A stretch of DNA of 64,000 nt from CAYLYP01 sp964387795 (GCA_964387795.1 CAYLYP010000008.1:1-64000), one strand, 5' to 3'. Positions 36,701-45,945 are shown, counted from the first letter of the stretch. A program made the numbers and translations. The notes: generated by a model not told the origin, from the letters alone.

Positions 36701-37043
36701 GCTCTGCGACCTAAGGATTGGGATCCATACCGGAGAACTTGTTGCAGGAGTCATTGGAAAAGACAAATTCACTTATGATGTTTGGGGCGAATCTGTCAAT
36801 ACTGCAAGCCGTATGGAATCATCCGGAGTAGCTGGTAAGATAAACATTAGCGGAGAAACCTTTGAAATTGTGAAGGATTTCTTTGAATGTGAACACAGGG
36901 GAATACTACCTGCCAAACATCATGATGCGTTTAATATGTATTTTGTCAAAAGGATCCATAAAGAATTTTCTGCCGACAATTTGGGCAAAAAACCCAATGA
37001 GCTTTTTTGGAACAAAATGAATGAGAAATTCTTTACTTATTGA
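33759..37043 (+). CDS. Beta-propeller receptor adenylate cyclase
   Basis: 1094 residues. After a signal peptide (about 20-40) comes a two-component-regulator propeller region (about 60-690) with blades such as ITQNRDGLLYFSNLSGVLEF and VYEDNNQILWLALDNGIS, then a Y_Y_Y domain (about 715-800, ending LSPGNYTFRVKSMD), one membrane helix (about 805-828), a coiled coil and a class III cyclase (about 890-1050). Catalytic residues are intact: D899 (FMDFKDF) and D943 (IGDAYM) for metal, K939 and D1007 (YDVWG) for adenine, N1014 and R1018. The periplasmic half is that of the hybrid two-component (HTCS) glycan sensors of Bacteroidota, but the output is a cyclase and not a kinase. cAMP synthesis in response to an external ligand is the inferred role. 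It shares a C-terminal tail with the cyclase at 7409. Confidence 0.92.
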   Translation: MRVEINNTFYCFFGHKKILTLIVYFFVCLSFINTDSYAYTDYKKSGLPIIINYHPNQYRAESQNWAITQNRDGLLYFSNLSGVLEFDGISWRLLQFPNNDPCTSICLGKDGLIYAGGGYDFGCFQPLNNGLLEFRSAFSNKNDSLKPNSFIWSIIQFKDQILFQSESVLFSLKDNQIKLIDSSRIGPVLKVRNNIYIPNYNENNGLYTLDNDKIKKIRKTDDWGNLQITDILPYKKDKILIYSRKEGLLEANDLINFNSKDSFDLRPIGNKSINDYLIKHEYSCGRQLKNGNYVFGTISGGILLMSPEGNLIRIIDKTTGLQNETVNAVYEDNNQILWLALDNGISSVNLNVPLSYWPQDKGFDGSILSVKRFKDQLYIGTWQGIYRLDKYSEEDLNTLGRYGSYFKKLPDIHARIWSLTPFFSSKGQPISLLAGTSAGIFSCKGINSRVLIRGSILDVHQSRADYQKLIIGTSNGAYVLNYDHLNDRISIEHRIDELPNKEITKITEYPDGVYWLFPRTGGVYRLTFHNDKPTLKIFGQKEGLNESLQYLPLTISGQFILVSSNGIFQLNDKEPEERFTEIYPLLGTIIRSEYLVKNIYSAEKQIWSYFIHKKSRKKILLLIEYQDKQIFKITHKPFDEIASLGINSIKHEPTDQSIWIACDEALFLIEKGFNTIRPKENNILIRNISVDGKVIIYNASTKNLTNDIKSDKSKSEKELNLAYNHQSISFEFALTSYFAPESNQFKCFLEGYDKNWSSWSFDNIKNYSRLSPGNYTFRVKSMDVFGFESEQASYSFKVLPPWYKTIYAFIGFVILGSLAIFLIVKLSNKRLEKAKASLEKIVQERTKELEAQQKMLEIEKEKSDKLLKNILPAAIAKELKQSGSVRAQYYDHVTIMFMDFKDFSKISQYINPLQLLSELDKSFRFFDEVCARHKLEKIKTIGDAYMCAGGIPTPNKTNPIDAILAAIEILDFIRQAEKNQWLCDLRIGIHTGELVAGVIGKDKFTYDVWGESVNTASRMESSGVAGKINISGETFEIVKDFFECEHRGILPAKHHDAFNMYFVKRIHKEFSADNLGKKPNELFWNKMNEKFFTY

Positions 37044-37128
37044 GAAAATACTTACCTTTAACACTGCTAAAATTCAATAAAAATTGCTGGAATTTTTTCT
37101 TTAAAGAAAAAGAATTTTATTTAAAACT

Positions 37129-37740
37129 ATGAACTATCCTGCAGCAAAAGATTTTGTTTTCAAAAGGTTAAAAGAAGAACTTAAGACTTCATTATACTAC
37201 CACAATTTCCAGCATACCCTTGACGTTTGTGAATCAACAGAGCGGATAGCAGAACTGGAAAATGTGAATGGGGAGGATCTTGTTCTTTTAAAAACTGCTG
37301 CAGTTTACCATGATACTGGATTTCTTATTCAATACGATAATAATGAAGAAATCGCCTGCGACATTGCCCGCGAATCATTACCCCAGTTTGGATATAGCCC
37401 CGAACACATCTATCAAATTGAGCAGATGATTTTAGCAACTAAAGTTCCACAAGCCCCTCAAAATCACCTTGCAGAAATTCTTTGCGATGCTGATCTTGAT
37501 TACATAGGAAGAGATGATTTTTTCATTACTGCATTGCGTTTACATAGGGAATGGAGTGAAAACAGCACCAAGAAAATTACTTTTAAAGACTGGTATATGA
37601 AACAACTCCTCTTTGTCCAGAAACATGACTTCTTTACATTGACAGCAAGAAAGTTAAGAGAGGAAAAAAAGAAACACAACCTTTCTCAAATAAAGGAATT
37701 GCTATCTCTTTTAGAAACAACAATAGGGGAAAAATTCTAA
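37129..37740 (+). CDS. HD-domain phosphohydrolase
   Basis: 203 residues, all one HD domain. The metal ligands of the H...HD...D pattern are visible: H29 (or H25) in YYHNFQHTLDV, H61-D62 in VYHDTGF and the Asp in LCDADLDYIG. The helix following the first His and the DLDYIGRDDF stretch fit small stand-alone HD hydrolases, which act on nucleotides or cyclic nucleotides. It starts 85 bases behind the receptor cyclase on the same strand, with no terminator between. A role in removing the cyclase product is therefore an attractive inference; the family also contains nucleotidases with other substrates. Confidence 0.85.
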   Translation: MNYPAAKDFVFKRLKEELKTSLYYHNFQHTLDVCESTERIAELENVNGEDLVLLKTAAVYHDTGFLIQYDNNEEIACDIARESLPQFGYSPEHIYQIEQMILATKVPQAPQNHLAEILCDADLDYIGRDDFFITALRLHREWSENSTKKITFKDWYMKQLLFVQKHDFFTLTARKLREEKKKHNLSQIKELLSLLETTIGEKF

Positions 37741-37781
37741 TTTGTTTGATAAATATGCATTTATGCATTGCAAACAAAAAA

Positions 37782-37789
37782 TATTTTTG
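37782..37789 (+). promoter_or_regulatory. Putative -7 element of the universal stress gene
   Basis: TATTTTTG matches TAnnTTTG and lies 62 bases before the ATG at 37852. An inverted repeat (AAATATGCATTTATGCAT region, about 37751-37768) sits just upstream and might be an operator; no -33 motif is clear. Confidence 0.35.
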
Positions 37790-37851
37790 TAATTTCGACC
37801 CTGCCAAATACACCAAAGACCACTAAACTACAAATAAACACCTTTATCAAC

Positions 37852-38706
37852 ATGGAAAACCAAACAAAAAATGTTATCCTTGTAGCCTCTGATTTCACAA
37901 GTATTGGAGATTATGCCGTTGAAAATGCCGCAAATGTGGCCAAACTGTTAAATTTCAGGGTGGTCGTTTTTCATGTCATTAATAAAGAAACTAAAGAATC
38001 CCTCAAAAAGGAAAATCAATCACTTGACCTTATTAATGATAAACTTGAGAAAATTACTACCCGAATAAAGAGTCAATATGGAATTGAAGCATCCCATGTT
38101 GCCCGTGAAGGAAGTATTTTTACTACCATAGCCGAATTGGCTGAAGAATTAGGTGCTGAATATTTATTCATAGGCACCCATGGAAAAAAAGGAATTCAGT
38201 TCTTCCTGGGCTCCTTTATCCTTAAAGTTATCAAAAGCTCTCCTGTCCCGGTATTTGTTGTTCAAAAACCTTTTGATAATTCTTCATTCAAAAATATTAT
38301 CTTCCCATTAGACCTTGAAATGGGTTCTAAGCAAAAAATTAAATGGGCTGTTACTCTTGCACAACAATTTGGTGCAACAATCCATTTCTTTATCCTCAAT
38401 CAAAATGATGAGTATAACCACAATAAAATAAGGGCTGATTTCAACCAAATCAAGAAAATTCTTGAAAAAAACAATATCAGCTTCACTGAAAAAACAAGCA
38501 ATCCTAAAAATGGCAGTTTTGTTAAACAAACAATTTCTTATGCCAAAGAATTAAATTCTGAACTAATAATGCTTTCTACCGACCCTGAAAAAATCACATG
38601 GAGCTTATTTGGTTCTTCTGATGAACACATTATCTATAATACAGCCAAAATACCTACGCTGTGTATCAATGTTAGGGACCTTAAAATTATCCTTGGAGGT
38701 CTTTAA
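37852..38706 (+). CDS. Universal stress protein with two Usp domains
   Basis: 284 residues from the ATG at 37852 (MENQTKNVILVASDF). An upstream ATG at 37768 would add 28 residues without family similarity and would begin before the predicted promoter, so I reject it. The first Usp domain (about 1-140) has the Asp near residue 14 and a nucleotide-binding motif, GTHGKKGIQFFLGSF, of the type G-2x-G-9x-G(S/T) seen in ATP-binding members. The second domain (about 145-284) begins with FKNIIFPLDLE and has lost most of that motif, though STDPEKITWSLFGSSDEHI occupies its place. Cytoplasmic. A perfect palindromic terminator follows. In Bacteroidota such tandem Usp proteins are common; the function remains vague. 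Confidence 0.9.
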   Translation: MENQTKNVILVASDFTSIGDYAVENAANVAKLLNFRVVVFHVINKETKESLKKENQSLDLINDKLEKITTRIKSQYGIEASHVAREGSIFTTIAELAEELGAEYLFIGTHGKKGIQFFLGSFILKVIKSSPVPVFVVQKPFDNSSFKNIIFPLDLEMGSKQKIKWAVTLAQQFGATIHFFILNQNDEYNHNKIRADFNQIKKILEKNNISFTEKTSNPKNGSFVKQTISYAKELNSELIMLSTDPEKITWSLFGSSDEHIIYNTAKIPTLCINVRDLKIILGGL

Positions 38707-38724
38707 TCTCATCAAACTCTTTTC

Positions 38725-38752
38725 AAAAGGCCGGGATCCCGGCCTTTTTTTT
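38725..38752 (+). terminator. Strong Rho-independent terminator
   Basis: Perfect palindrome AAAAGGCCGGGATCCCGGCC followed by eight T. It separates the universal stress gene from ligA. Confidence 0.93.
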
Positions 38753-38757
38753 ATTGA

Positions 38758-40833
<2,076 letters not shown>

Positions 40834-40835
40834 TT

Positions 40836-41489
40836 CTATTCAAGGATAACACCGTCCTTAATAACAAGCGAGCGGTCAGCCATTGAAGCAAGCTCATTGT
40901 TATGGGTAACAATAACAAATGTTTGGTTAAGCTGTTCCCTCAACGCAAAGAATAACGAATGTAGTTCTTTTGCTGATTGTGAATCCAGGTTTCCTGAAGG
41001 TTCATCAGCCAATATAACTGCCGGATTATTTATCAATGCCCTGGCAACAGCAACTCTTTGTTGTTCGCCTCCCGAGAGCTCAGATGGCTTATGTGTCATC
41101 CTCTCCTCCAACCCAAGCATTTTCAATAAGTCAGAAGCACGGTGCTGGGCTTCCTTAGGCGTTTTCCCACCAATAAAAGCAGGGATACATACATTTTCAA
41201 GGGCTGTAAATTCGGGCAGGAGGTGATGAAATTGAAACACAAATCCAATATGTTGGTTTCGAAAAACCGATAATTGTTTGTCATTCATATCTTCAAGCTT
41301 AGTCCCGTTAATGCGGAGCATCCCACTATCCGGCCTGTCTAAAGTGCCCAGGATATGTAACAAAGTGCTTTTCCCTGCACCCGAGGCCCCAACAATGCTT
41401 ATCACTTCGCCTTTGCTAATCGACAAATTAATTCCCTTAAGCACTTTTAACTGCCTGTAGCTCTTGTGTATATTTTCTACCTGTATCAT
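40836..41489 (-). CDS. lolD: ABC transporter ATPase, LolD type
   Basis: 217 residues from the ATG at 41489 ([20 protein letters not shown]); a start at 41543 would add 18 residues unlike the family. All ATPase motifs are present: Walker [13 protein letters not shown] loop [12 protein letters not shown], signature [15 protein letters not shown], Walker [14 protein letters not shown] and the switch His in VIVTHNNEL. The [10 protein letters not shown] sequence is the mark of LolD, the ATPase that drives release of lipoproteins from the inner membrane through LolCE. The permease genes are not in the window. MacB-type ATPases are close relatives, so the call is likely but not certain. Its stop is 2 bases from that of ligA. 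Confidence 0.9.
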   Translation of the reverse strand: MIQVENIHKSYRQLKVLKGINLSISKGEVISIVGASGAGKSTLLHILGTLDRPDSGMLRINGTKLEDMNDKQLSVFRNQHIGFVFQFHHLLPEFTALENVCIPAFIGGKTPKEAQHRASDLLKMLGLEERMTHKPSELSGGEQQRVAVARALINNPAVILADEPSGNLDSQSAKELHSLFFALREQLNQTFVIVTHNNELASMADRSLVIKDGVILE

Positions 41490-41685
41490 CCGTTTTTGAT
41501 TTTGCCCCCTTATGGTTAATTGCTGGTAATCTATGTAATACAATAATCGTAGGCTTTTAATATTGCATCAGGGAGATTCCTGCACATTTTAAATACTTTC
41601 AAAACACAAATTTACAATTTCCCTGCTTTCTTTTATAATTGATTTCACCCTAAAATAATTTGTTGTTTAAAGTCGGATGAAACGA

Positions 41686-41790
41686 CTTACGATTTACAAT
41701 TTGCAAATTACGATTTAATGCTCAAAAATTTACAAATGACGATTTACGAATGACGATTTACGAATGACGAATACAGATTTACAATTTTAT
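41686..41790. repeat. Degenerate tandem repeats, TTTACGAATGACGA type
   Basis: A 14-base unit AATGACGATTTACG occurs twice in direct succession (41735-41748, 41749-41762) with a partial third copy to 41774. Diverged copies flank it (ACTTACGATTTACAATTTGC, AATTACGATTTAAT). Repeats are contiguous, without the spacers of a CRISPR array. Arrays of this type are met in intergenic DNA of Bacteroidota. Confidence 0.75.
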
Positions 41791-42149
41791 AATTTGTGTA
41801 ATTCTTTAAATTTGAGTAATTTGTGGATAAAAAAGTCCCTTTATTTATAATCCTGGGAAGGGACTGGGACATCTTTGCAGATAATGATTTTTCGTTGTGA
41901 CAAGCTCAAACCGTTTTACATTTATTAACAAATAACAAATCTTATATGTGAAAGATATTCAGCAATTTACATCTTGCCTATTGTTAACTTATGTTAATTT
42001 TAACTTATTAAATGTTAAGAAAATCAGATAACAAACTGAAAATCAATATCATGGATAGGTCACGGTATTACCAAGGATATACCAAGGTCTTATCAGGTTC
42101 AGTATCGTCCAAGTGAATAGTGGACAAGTAGTGGAAATGATAATAACCA

Positions 42150-42200
42150 ATTGACGATTTGCGAGTTAGAAGTTATGAGTTATGAGTTACAAGTTATGAT
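42150..42200. repeat. Short direct repeats, GAGTTATGAGTTA type
   Basis: The motif AGTTATG or a near variant recurs four to five times between 42164 and 42199, next to TTGACGATTTGCG, which resembles the unit of the array at 41735. Low-complexity repeat, possibly of the same origin. Confidence 0.55.
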
Positions 42201-42256
42201 AAAGGATTACCGATTTTTGTAATTTATACTAACAAGAATAAAAAAACAAATAACTG

Positions 42257-42287
42257 TTGCCTCTTCGGACAACTATTCTTATCTTTG
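42257..42287 (+). promoter_or_regulatory. Promoter of the toxin-antitoxin operon
   Basis: TTG (42257-42259), 20-bp spacer, TATCTTTG (42280-42287): a full Bacteroidota promoter. The toxin ATG is at 42294, six bases behind the -7 box, so transcription would begin at or within a few bases of the start codon. Confidence 0.65.
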
Positions 42288-42293
42288 TACTGT

Positions 42294-42638
42294 ATGAGTG
42301 AATTAAAACTAAGAACTGTAATTTTGTATAAGGAATACTTTTCTGACTTCTTTAAAAAGCAGAAGCAGAAAGTAAAAGACAAGATATTATGGACTTTTAG
42401 AATTATTGAAACTCAGCAGCAAATTCCAACCGAATATTTAAAACATATTGAAGGAACCGATGGACTATATGAAATCAGGGTTCAACAGGCCAGAGAAATC
42501 TTTCGTATATTTTGTTTTTTTGATGAAGGCAAACTTGTTGTTTTAGCAAATGGCTTTCAGAAAAAAACTCAGAACACTCCAAAACCAGAAATTGAAAAGG
42601 CATTAAAAATTAAGAAAGAATATGAGCAGGAAAAATAA
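42294..42638 (+). CDS. HigB/RelE-family toxin (Gp49-like)
   Basis: 114 residues from the ATG at 42294 (MSELKLRTVILYKEYFSDF). The TTG at 42285 lies inside the -7 box and cannot be the start if the promoter is right. The fold marks of the phage-derived Gp49/HigB family are visible: KVKDKILWTFRIIE, the GLYEIRVQQAREIFRIFCFF strand pair and the C-terminal LANGFQKKTQNTPKPEIEKA, typical of these ribosome-dependent mRNA interferases. Toxin first, antitoxin second is the order of higBA loci. The gene overlaps the antitoxin gene by 17 bases. The repeat-rich spacer upstream suggests an accessory locus. Confidence 0.9.
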   Translation: MSELKLRTVILYKEYFSDFFKKQKQKVKDKILWTFRIIETQQQIPTEYLKHIEGTDGLYEIRVQQAREIFRIFCFFDEGKLVVLANGFQKKTQNTPKPEIEKALKIKKEYEQEK

Positions 42639-42924
42639 CACTAAAACACTTGACCAGTTTGTTGACGAACAATATGGTGAAAAGGGAACACCCCAGCGTG
42701 TCAAATTCGAAAAAGGCTATGAAGCTTTTAAGCTTGGTTTTTTAATCCAACAAGCCAGACTTGAGAAAGGTTTGACCCAGGAAGAACTAGCAGAAAAATG
42801 TGGAACCAATAAAGGATATATTTCAAAAATTGAGAACAACATAAAAGAGGTTCGTATATCTACACTCCAAAAAATTGTTGAATTAGGTCTTGGTGGTCAT
42901 CTTGAAGTTTCAATAAAGCTTTGA
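42622..42924 (+). CDS. HigA-like antitoxin, XRE helix-turn-helix
   Basis: 100 residues. The C-terminal half is an XRE-type DNA-binding domain (about 38-95): IQQARLEKGLTQEELAEKCG for helices 1-2 and TNKGYISKIENNIKEV for the recognition helix. The first 35 residues (SRKNNTKTLDQFVDEQYGEK) probably bind the toxin. In this class the antitoxin neutralises the toxin and represses the shared promoter. Its ATG lies 17 bases inside the toxin gene in another frame, so the two are translationally coupled. No terminator of strength is visible directly behind it. Confidence 0.93.
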   Translation: MSRKNNTKTLDQFVDEQYGEKGTPQRVKFEKGYEAFKLGFLIQQARLEKGLTQEELAEKCGTNKGYISKIENNIKEVRISTLQKIVELGLGGHLEVSIKL

Positions 42925-43491
42925 TTGTTTAAATAAACAATTTTTCATCCTGATATAAGTTGAATTATCAGGGAATGACTATATTTGTAATGATTTAAGC
43001 ATGAGGATTTTGATGTTTCTTTAATAAAACACAAAAAGACTCTTTCACACAATTAAACAAATGAGTATTAATGAATTTAGTGTATAAAATAATCCTATTT
43101 TCATTATTGTCAATTAGCTTGCCAATTGGTAAGCTTTTTGATTTATTTGTTTGGAATGACCGGATAACAAAAACCGAGATTGTAATACATACAAGAGAAA
43201 CAGGTTCAAAGGGAAGAATCTGTTTTTTTGTAAAAATTATAAAACATACCACACAAAAGCTTTCTTCTTACTTCCAGGACAAGTTTTATTATGCCATTAT
43301 TGAAAGAATTACAAATATTAAAAGCATCCAATTATTGTCCATTCAAAACAATAAGACAGAAAGATATTTATTCAAATTAATCAGGCAGTTTCATTTTAAT
43401 ATCACATACATTAGTGATCCATACGATGTATTAATACCAATACAGTAATCGAATTTAAATATCCTTTTTATTAAAATTAAAACTTTTAAAC
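42925..43491. other. 567-base stretch with only one doubtful ORF
   Basis: TATATTTG at 42980-42987 fits the -7 consensus, and the doubtful ORF at 43071-43448 (listed separately) is the only frame of any length on the + strand. A minus-strand frame (42995-43252) overlaps it and has no protein-like features. No repeat or terminator recognised. Confidence 0.5.
43071..43448 (+). CDS. Doubtful small protein
   Basis: 125 codons. The start (MNLVYKIILFSLLSISLPIG) could be a membrane anchor or signal; the rest is Lys/Ile/Phe/Tyr-rich as chance frames in AT-rich DNA tend to be, and I recognise no domain. A -7 motif lies 84 bases upstream. It may be real or a chance frame in a decayed region behind the toxin-antitoxin genes. 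Confidence 0.3.
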   Translation: MNLVYKIILFSLLSISLPIGKLFDLFVWNDRITKTEIVIHTRETGSKGRICFFVKIIKHTTQKLSSYFQDKFYYAIIERITNIKSIQLLSIQNNKTERYLFKLIRQFHFNITYISDPYDVLIPIQ

Positions 43492-44169
43492 ATGAACAAA
43501 ATTGTTTTAAATACTGGCCTATGGTCAGCCATCATCTGTCTGTCCGCTTTTGTAGTCTGGATTGTTTCATTTGTTGGAATTGCAATCCAGTCACCTCTTT
43601 TCGCATGGACAAATATTGAAGCTTACATTGACTACATAAATAACAATGATCAGTTTTTTCAATATTTGGCAAAATCATTCATGATAGTATTCAGTCTTGC
43701 ATACATGACTTTGTCAATGGTCCTTTATGAATTCACTTCAACTGAAAGAAAAATACTTGCTAAGATTGCAAATGCATTTTCTATCATGTTTGTTATACTT
43801 TCATCGGCTCATTATTTTGTCCAGATAAGTTCAGTAAGATTTGCAGTTAATGCAAAGAATTTCTCCGGCTTAGGGCATTTTATCCAATCAAACCCAACTT
43901 CATTTATATCCTCAGTAAATATGCTGGGCTGGACTTTGTTTTTAGGCCTATCCACTTCGTTCCTCTATTTGGGGTTCCATCATAAAACAGGATATAAAGG
44001 ATTGAGGCTTGGATTGCTAATCACTGGAATTTCATGTTTACTTGGTGCTATTGGCTATTTATTCCAAATAGATTTAGTGACATTTGTTTCCATGAACTTA
44101 GGTATTGGCTTAGGTTTCATTATATTAACTGTTTCATCCATCCGGTTTTTTAAAAGTGTGGAGAGATAA
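43492..44169 (+). CDS. Multi-span membrane protein of unknown function
   Basis: 225 residues with six hydrophobic segments (about 8-32, 60-82, 90-112, 140-160, 168-190, 196-218). The loops are short and polar; the C terminus is SIRFFKSVER. It resembles general DUF4386-type bacterial membrane proteins in layout, but I cannot name the family with confidence. No signal for transport or catalysis is visible. A large hairpin follows the stop. It is flanked by the doubtful ORF and by the convergent beta-barrel gene, so context gives no hint. Confidence 0.75.
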   Translation: MNKIVLNTGLWSAIICLSAFVVWIVSFVGIAIQSPLFAWTNIEAYIDYINNNDQFFQYLAKSFMIVFSLAYMTLSMVLYEFTSTERKILAKIANAFSIMFVILSSAHYFVQISSVRFAVNAKNFSGLGHFIQSNPTSFISSVNMLGWTLFLGLSTSFLYLGFHHKTGYKGLRLGLLITGISCLLGAIGYLFQIDLVTFVSMNLGIGLGFIILTVSSIRFFKSVER

Positions 44170-44190
44170 AACAAATAAAAAGAACCAAGA

Positions 44191-44249
44191 TGAGAGCGCA
44201 GCTTTCAGCGGCAATTGGTGCTGAAGGCTGCGCTTAAACTATACTCTCA
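44191..44249 (+). repeat. Large two-part hairpin behind the membrane protein gene
   Basis: GCGCAGCTTTCAGC (44196-44209) pairs with GCTGAAGGCTGCGC (44220-44233), 13 of 14 Watson-Crick plus one wobble, and TGAGAG (44191-44196) pairs with CTCTCA (44244-44249) outside it. There is no T run, so it is not a standard terminator; it may protect the 3' end of the transcript or be a palindromic repeat. Confidence 0.65.
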
Positions 44250-44493
44250 GTTTATAGCATGACGTATTCCAATAATCTGACCGTAAAGAAAATTAAGATT
44301 TGGGGACAATGGTCGGATGTAACTATTGGCTTTCTGGCTACAGCACTAATACTGAATCATTTAAAAAGATTTCCGATTCAAAACAAATATTTTTTATAAC
44401 GATAGCAATCTCCGAAAAAACGAAATTGTATTATTTGAAATATCCTTATTTTGCAGCCAAGAGCAGGATGAAATTCAAGTTTCGTTTAAACAA

Positions 44494-44530
44494 TAAAAAA
44501 AAGCCTGGTATTGAATTTCAATACCAGGCA
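44494..44530 (-). terminator. Terminator of the beta-barrel gene
   Basis: On the minus strand the stem GCCTGGTATTGAA with TTCAATACCAGGC is followed by eight T. It lies 19 bases behind the stop at 44549. Confidence 0.92.
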
Positions 44531-44548
44531 TAATAAATAATTCCGTGA

Positions 44549-45877
44549 TTAATAAAGAAAATTCAGGCCAATATATAGGCCACTGGTTCCATCTTCTTTT
44601 TTTAACGGGCGCCCGTAATCAATTGCAACAATAAAGTTATCGTTCAACACAAGGTGTAAACCACCGCCGGCAGAGAGGTGAAGTTTGTCTTTTTGTTGGG
44701 CAATGCCAGCTGTTGCATAATCAATAGGGTGTTTCTGAACAACAGAAGCACCATCCAGAAATCCACTTAAGGCAATATAGAAGTTTTGATTAAAAATACG
44801 TGTCCTTAATACTTTATACCTAAGTTCTATATTACCAAAAGCAACCCCATCACCCTGGATCCTGTTACGGATAACACCCCTTACAGTTTTAGAGCCTCCA
44901 AAGCCATCATAAGTCTTTAGGGTATTATATGTAAACGGGAGCATATAGTAAGGGATTGAACCGCTTAAGCGTCCCTGAAAACCAATCCTGTTGGCCAAAG
45001 AAAGGACATTAGGAACCAGCGAAAAATAATGCCTGTGTATCATCACCAATTGAGAGTATCCATAGTCCCCATTGGTAAAACCTGGAGCAACAATAGCAAA
45101 ACACTCTGTCCATTGCCCATGCATTGGGTTGGGCTTATTATCACGGGTATCCCATACCAATCCTGCCTTAATAAAGCTGGTTTTTCCACCGTTTTTTATG
45201 TCAGAAGGAATAATCCCCTTGCTCACATACTCTTCGTATAAACCAGGCACATCAGGAAGAAGCTCGTCTTCATCCCTGCCTTTATTAAGTACATCAAGAT
45301 CCACCTCGCGCATATCAAGGCCAAAATAACCTAATCCGGCAACCCATTTAAGCTTTGGATGGAAAAGTTTTCCCTGAAAGTCAGCAGTGACCCTCATTAG
45401 CTTACGTCCAAGCCTGTAATAAGCACCAGATATATAATCAGGGCTTTCATTGTCCTCAAAATCCATATTATAGTTAGCTTCCCGACCATTAAACCCATAA
45501 AAATCGAGGGCTTTCTCAGTCAGGTACATCACATCTACCGTTGACCTTATCCCTGGGATAAGGTATTCCGAATCATAGTAAAAATTATTCAATCCACCCC
45601 CCTTGGTTGTCCTCGACCACTCTAAATAAATAGAATGTAAATAATCAGGATAAGTGGAACCATCACCATAATAGTATATATTTGTTAAGGCCCCATAACG
45701 AAAGCCTTCATCAGAATTATAAGCTATTGCGGGCAAAGCACCAAAAGTCCAGCCTTTTTTTGCTTTTGTTTTTTCCTGATCTGTTTTAAGACTATCCAGG
45801 TCTTGCGATTTTAATGGCTGACTGCCAATTAGGATGATTGTTAACAAGGTACAGAATAAAAAGCTTCCCTTTTTCAT
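44549..45877 (-). CDS. Omp85-family outer membrane protein
   Basis: 442 residues with a signal peptide (MKKGSFLFCTLLTIILIGSQ). The rest is one beta-barrel of the BamA/TamA surface antigen type: strand patterns such as YLHSIYLEWSRTTKGG, FIKAGLVWDTRDNKPNP (the family TRDN motif), the VRGV motif of the conserved loop (GGSKTVRGVIRNR), and a C-terminal strand ending in GLYIGLNFLY. No POTRA domain precedes the barrel, so it is a short Omp85 protein and not BamA itself. It may translocate or anchor a surface partner; none is adjacent. It has its own terminator and a putative promoter. Confidence 0.9.
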   Translation of the reverse strand: MKKGSFLFCTLLTIILIGSQPLKSQDLDSLKTDQEKTKAKKGWTFGALPAIAYNSDEGFRYGALTNIYYYGDGSTYPDYLHSIYLEWSRTTKGGGLNNFYYDSEYLIPGIRSTVDVMYLTEKALDFYGFNGREANYNMDFEDNESPDYISGAYYRLGRKLMRVTADFQGKLFHPKLKWVAGLGYFGLDMREVDLDVLNKGRDEDELLPDVPGLYEEYVSKGIIPSDIKNGGKTSFIKAGLVWDTRDNKPNPMHGQWTECFAIVAPGFTNGDYGYSQLVMIHRHYFSLVPNVLSLANRIGFQGRLSGSIPYYMLPFTYNTLKTYDGFGGSKTVRGVIRNRIQGDGVAFGNIELRYKVLRTRIFNQNFYIALSGFLDGASVVQKHPIDYATAGIAQQKDKLHLSAGGGLHLVLNDNFIVAIDYGRPLKKEDGTSGLYIGLNFLY

Positions 45878-45945
45878 TTGATTGTGATTTTGGTGATTAT
45901 TGTCAGCATTTTTTAACAGTAAAACACAATACCAAATTGTTTAGA

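Larger units (their letters stand above)
41490..42293. other. 800-base spacer rich in short degenerate repeats
   Basis: Holds a putative promoter for the LolD gene (CAAATTTA at 41607-41614, reading TAAATTTG on the minus strand), tandem repeats at 41686-41790, a second set at 42150-42200 and the promoter of the toxin-antitoxin operon. No gene seen in the middle part. Confidence 0.7.
44170..44548. other. 379-base convergent spacer
   Basis: Contains the hairpin at 44191-44249 and the terminator at 44494-44530. A 77-codon + strand frame (44300-44533) runs through the terminator stem and is not considered a gene. Confidence 0.7.

Noticed and set aside
37768..37851. Upstream start for the universal stress protein
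   Set aside because: Would add 28 residues without family similarity and begin before the predicted promoter.
41686..41790. CRISPR-like array
   Set aside because: The units are contiguous and degenerate, without spacers of even length, and no cas genes are near.
42995..43252. 85-codon minus-strand ORF
   Set aside because: Overlaps the other doubtful ORF on the opposite strand and has no protein-like pattern.
44300..44533. 77-codon + strand ORF
   Set aside because: Its 3' end runs through the terminator stem of the convergent beta-barrel gene and its Lys-rich end is a by-product of the A run.
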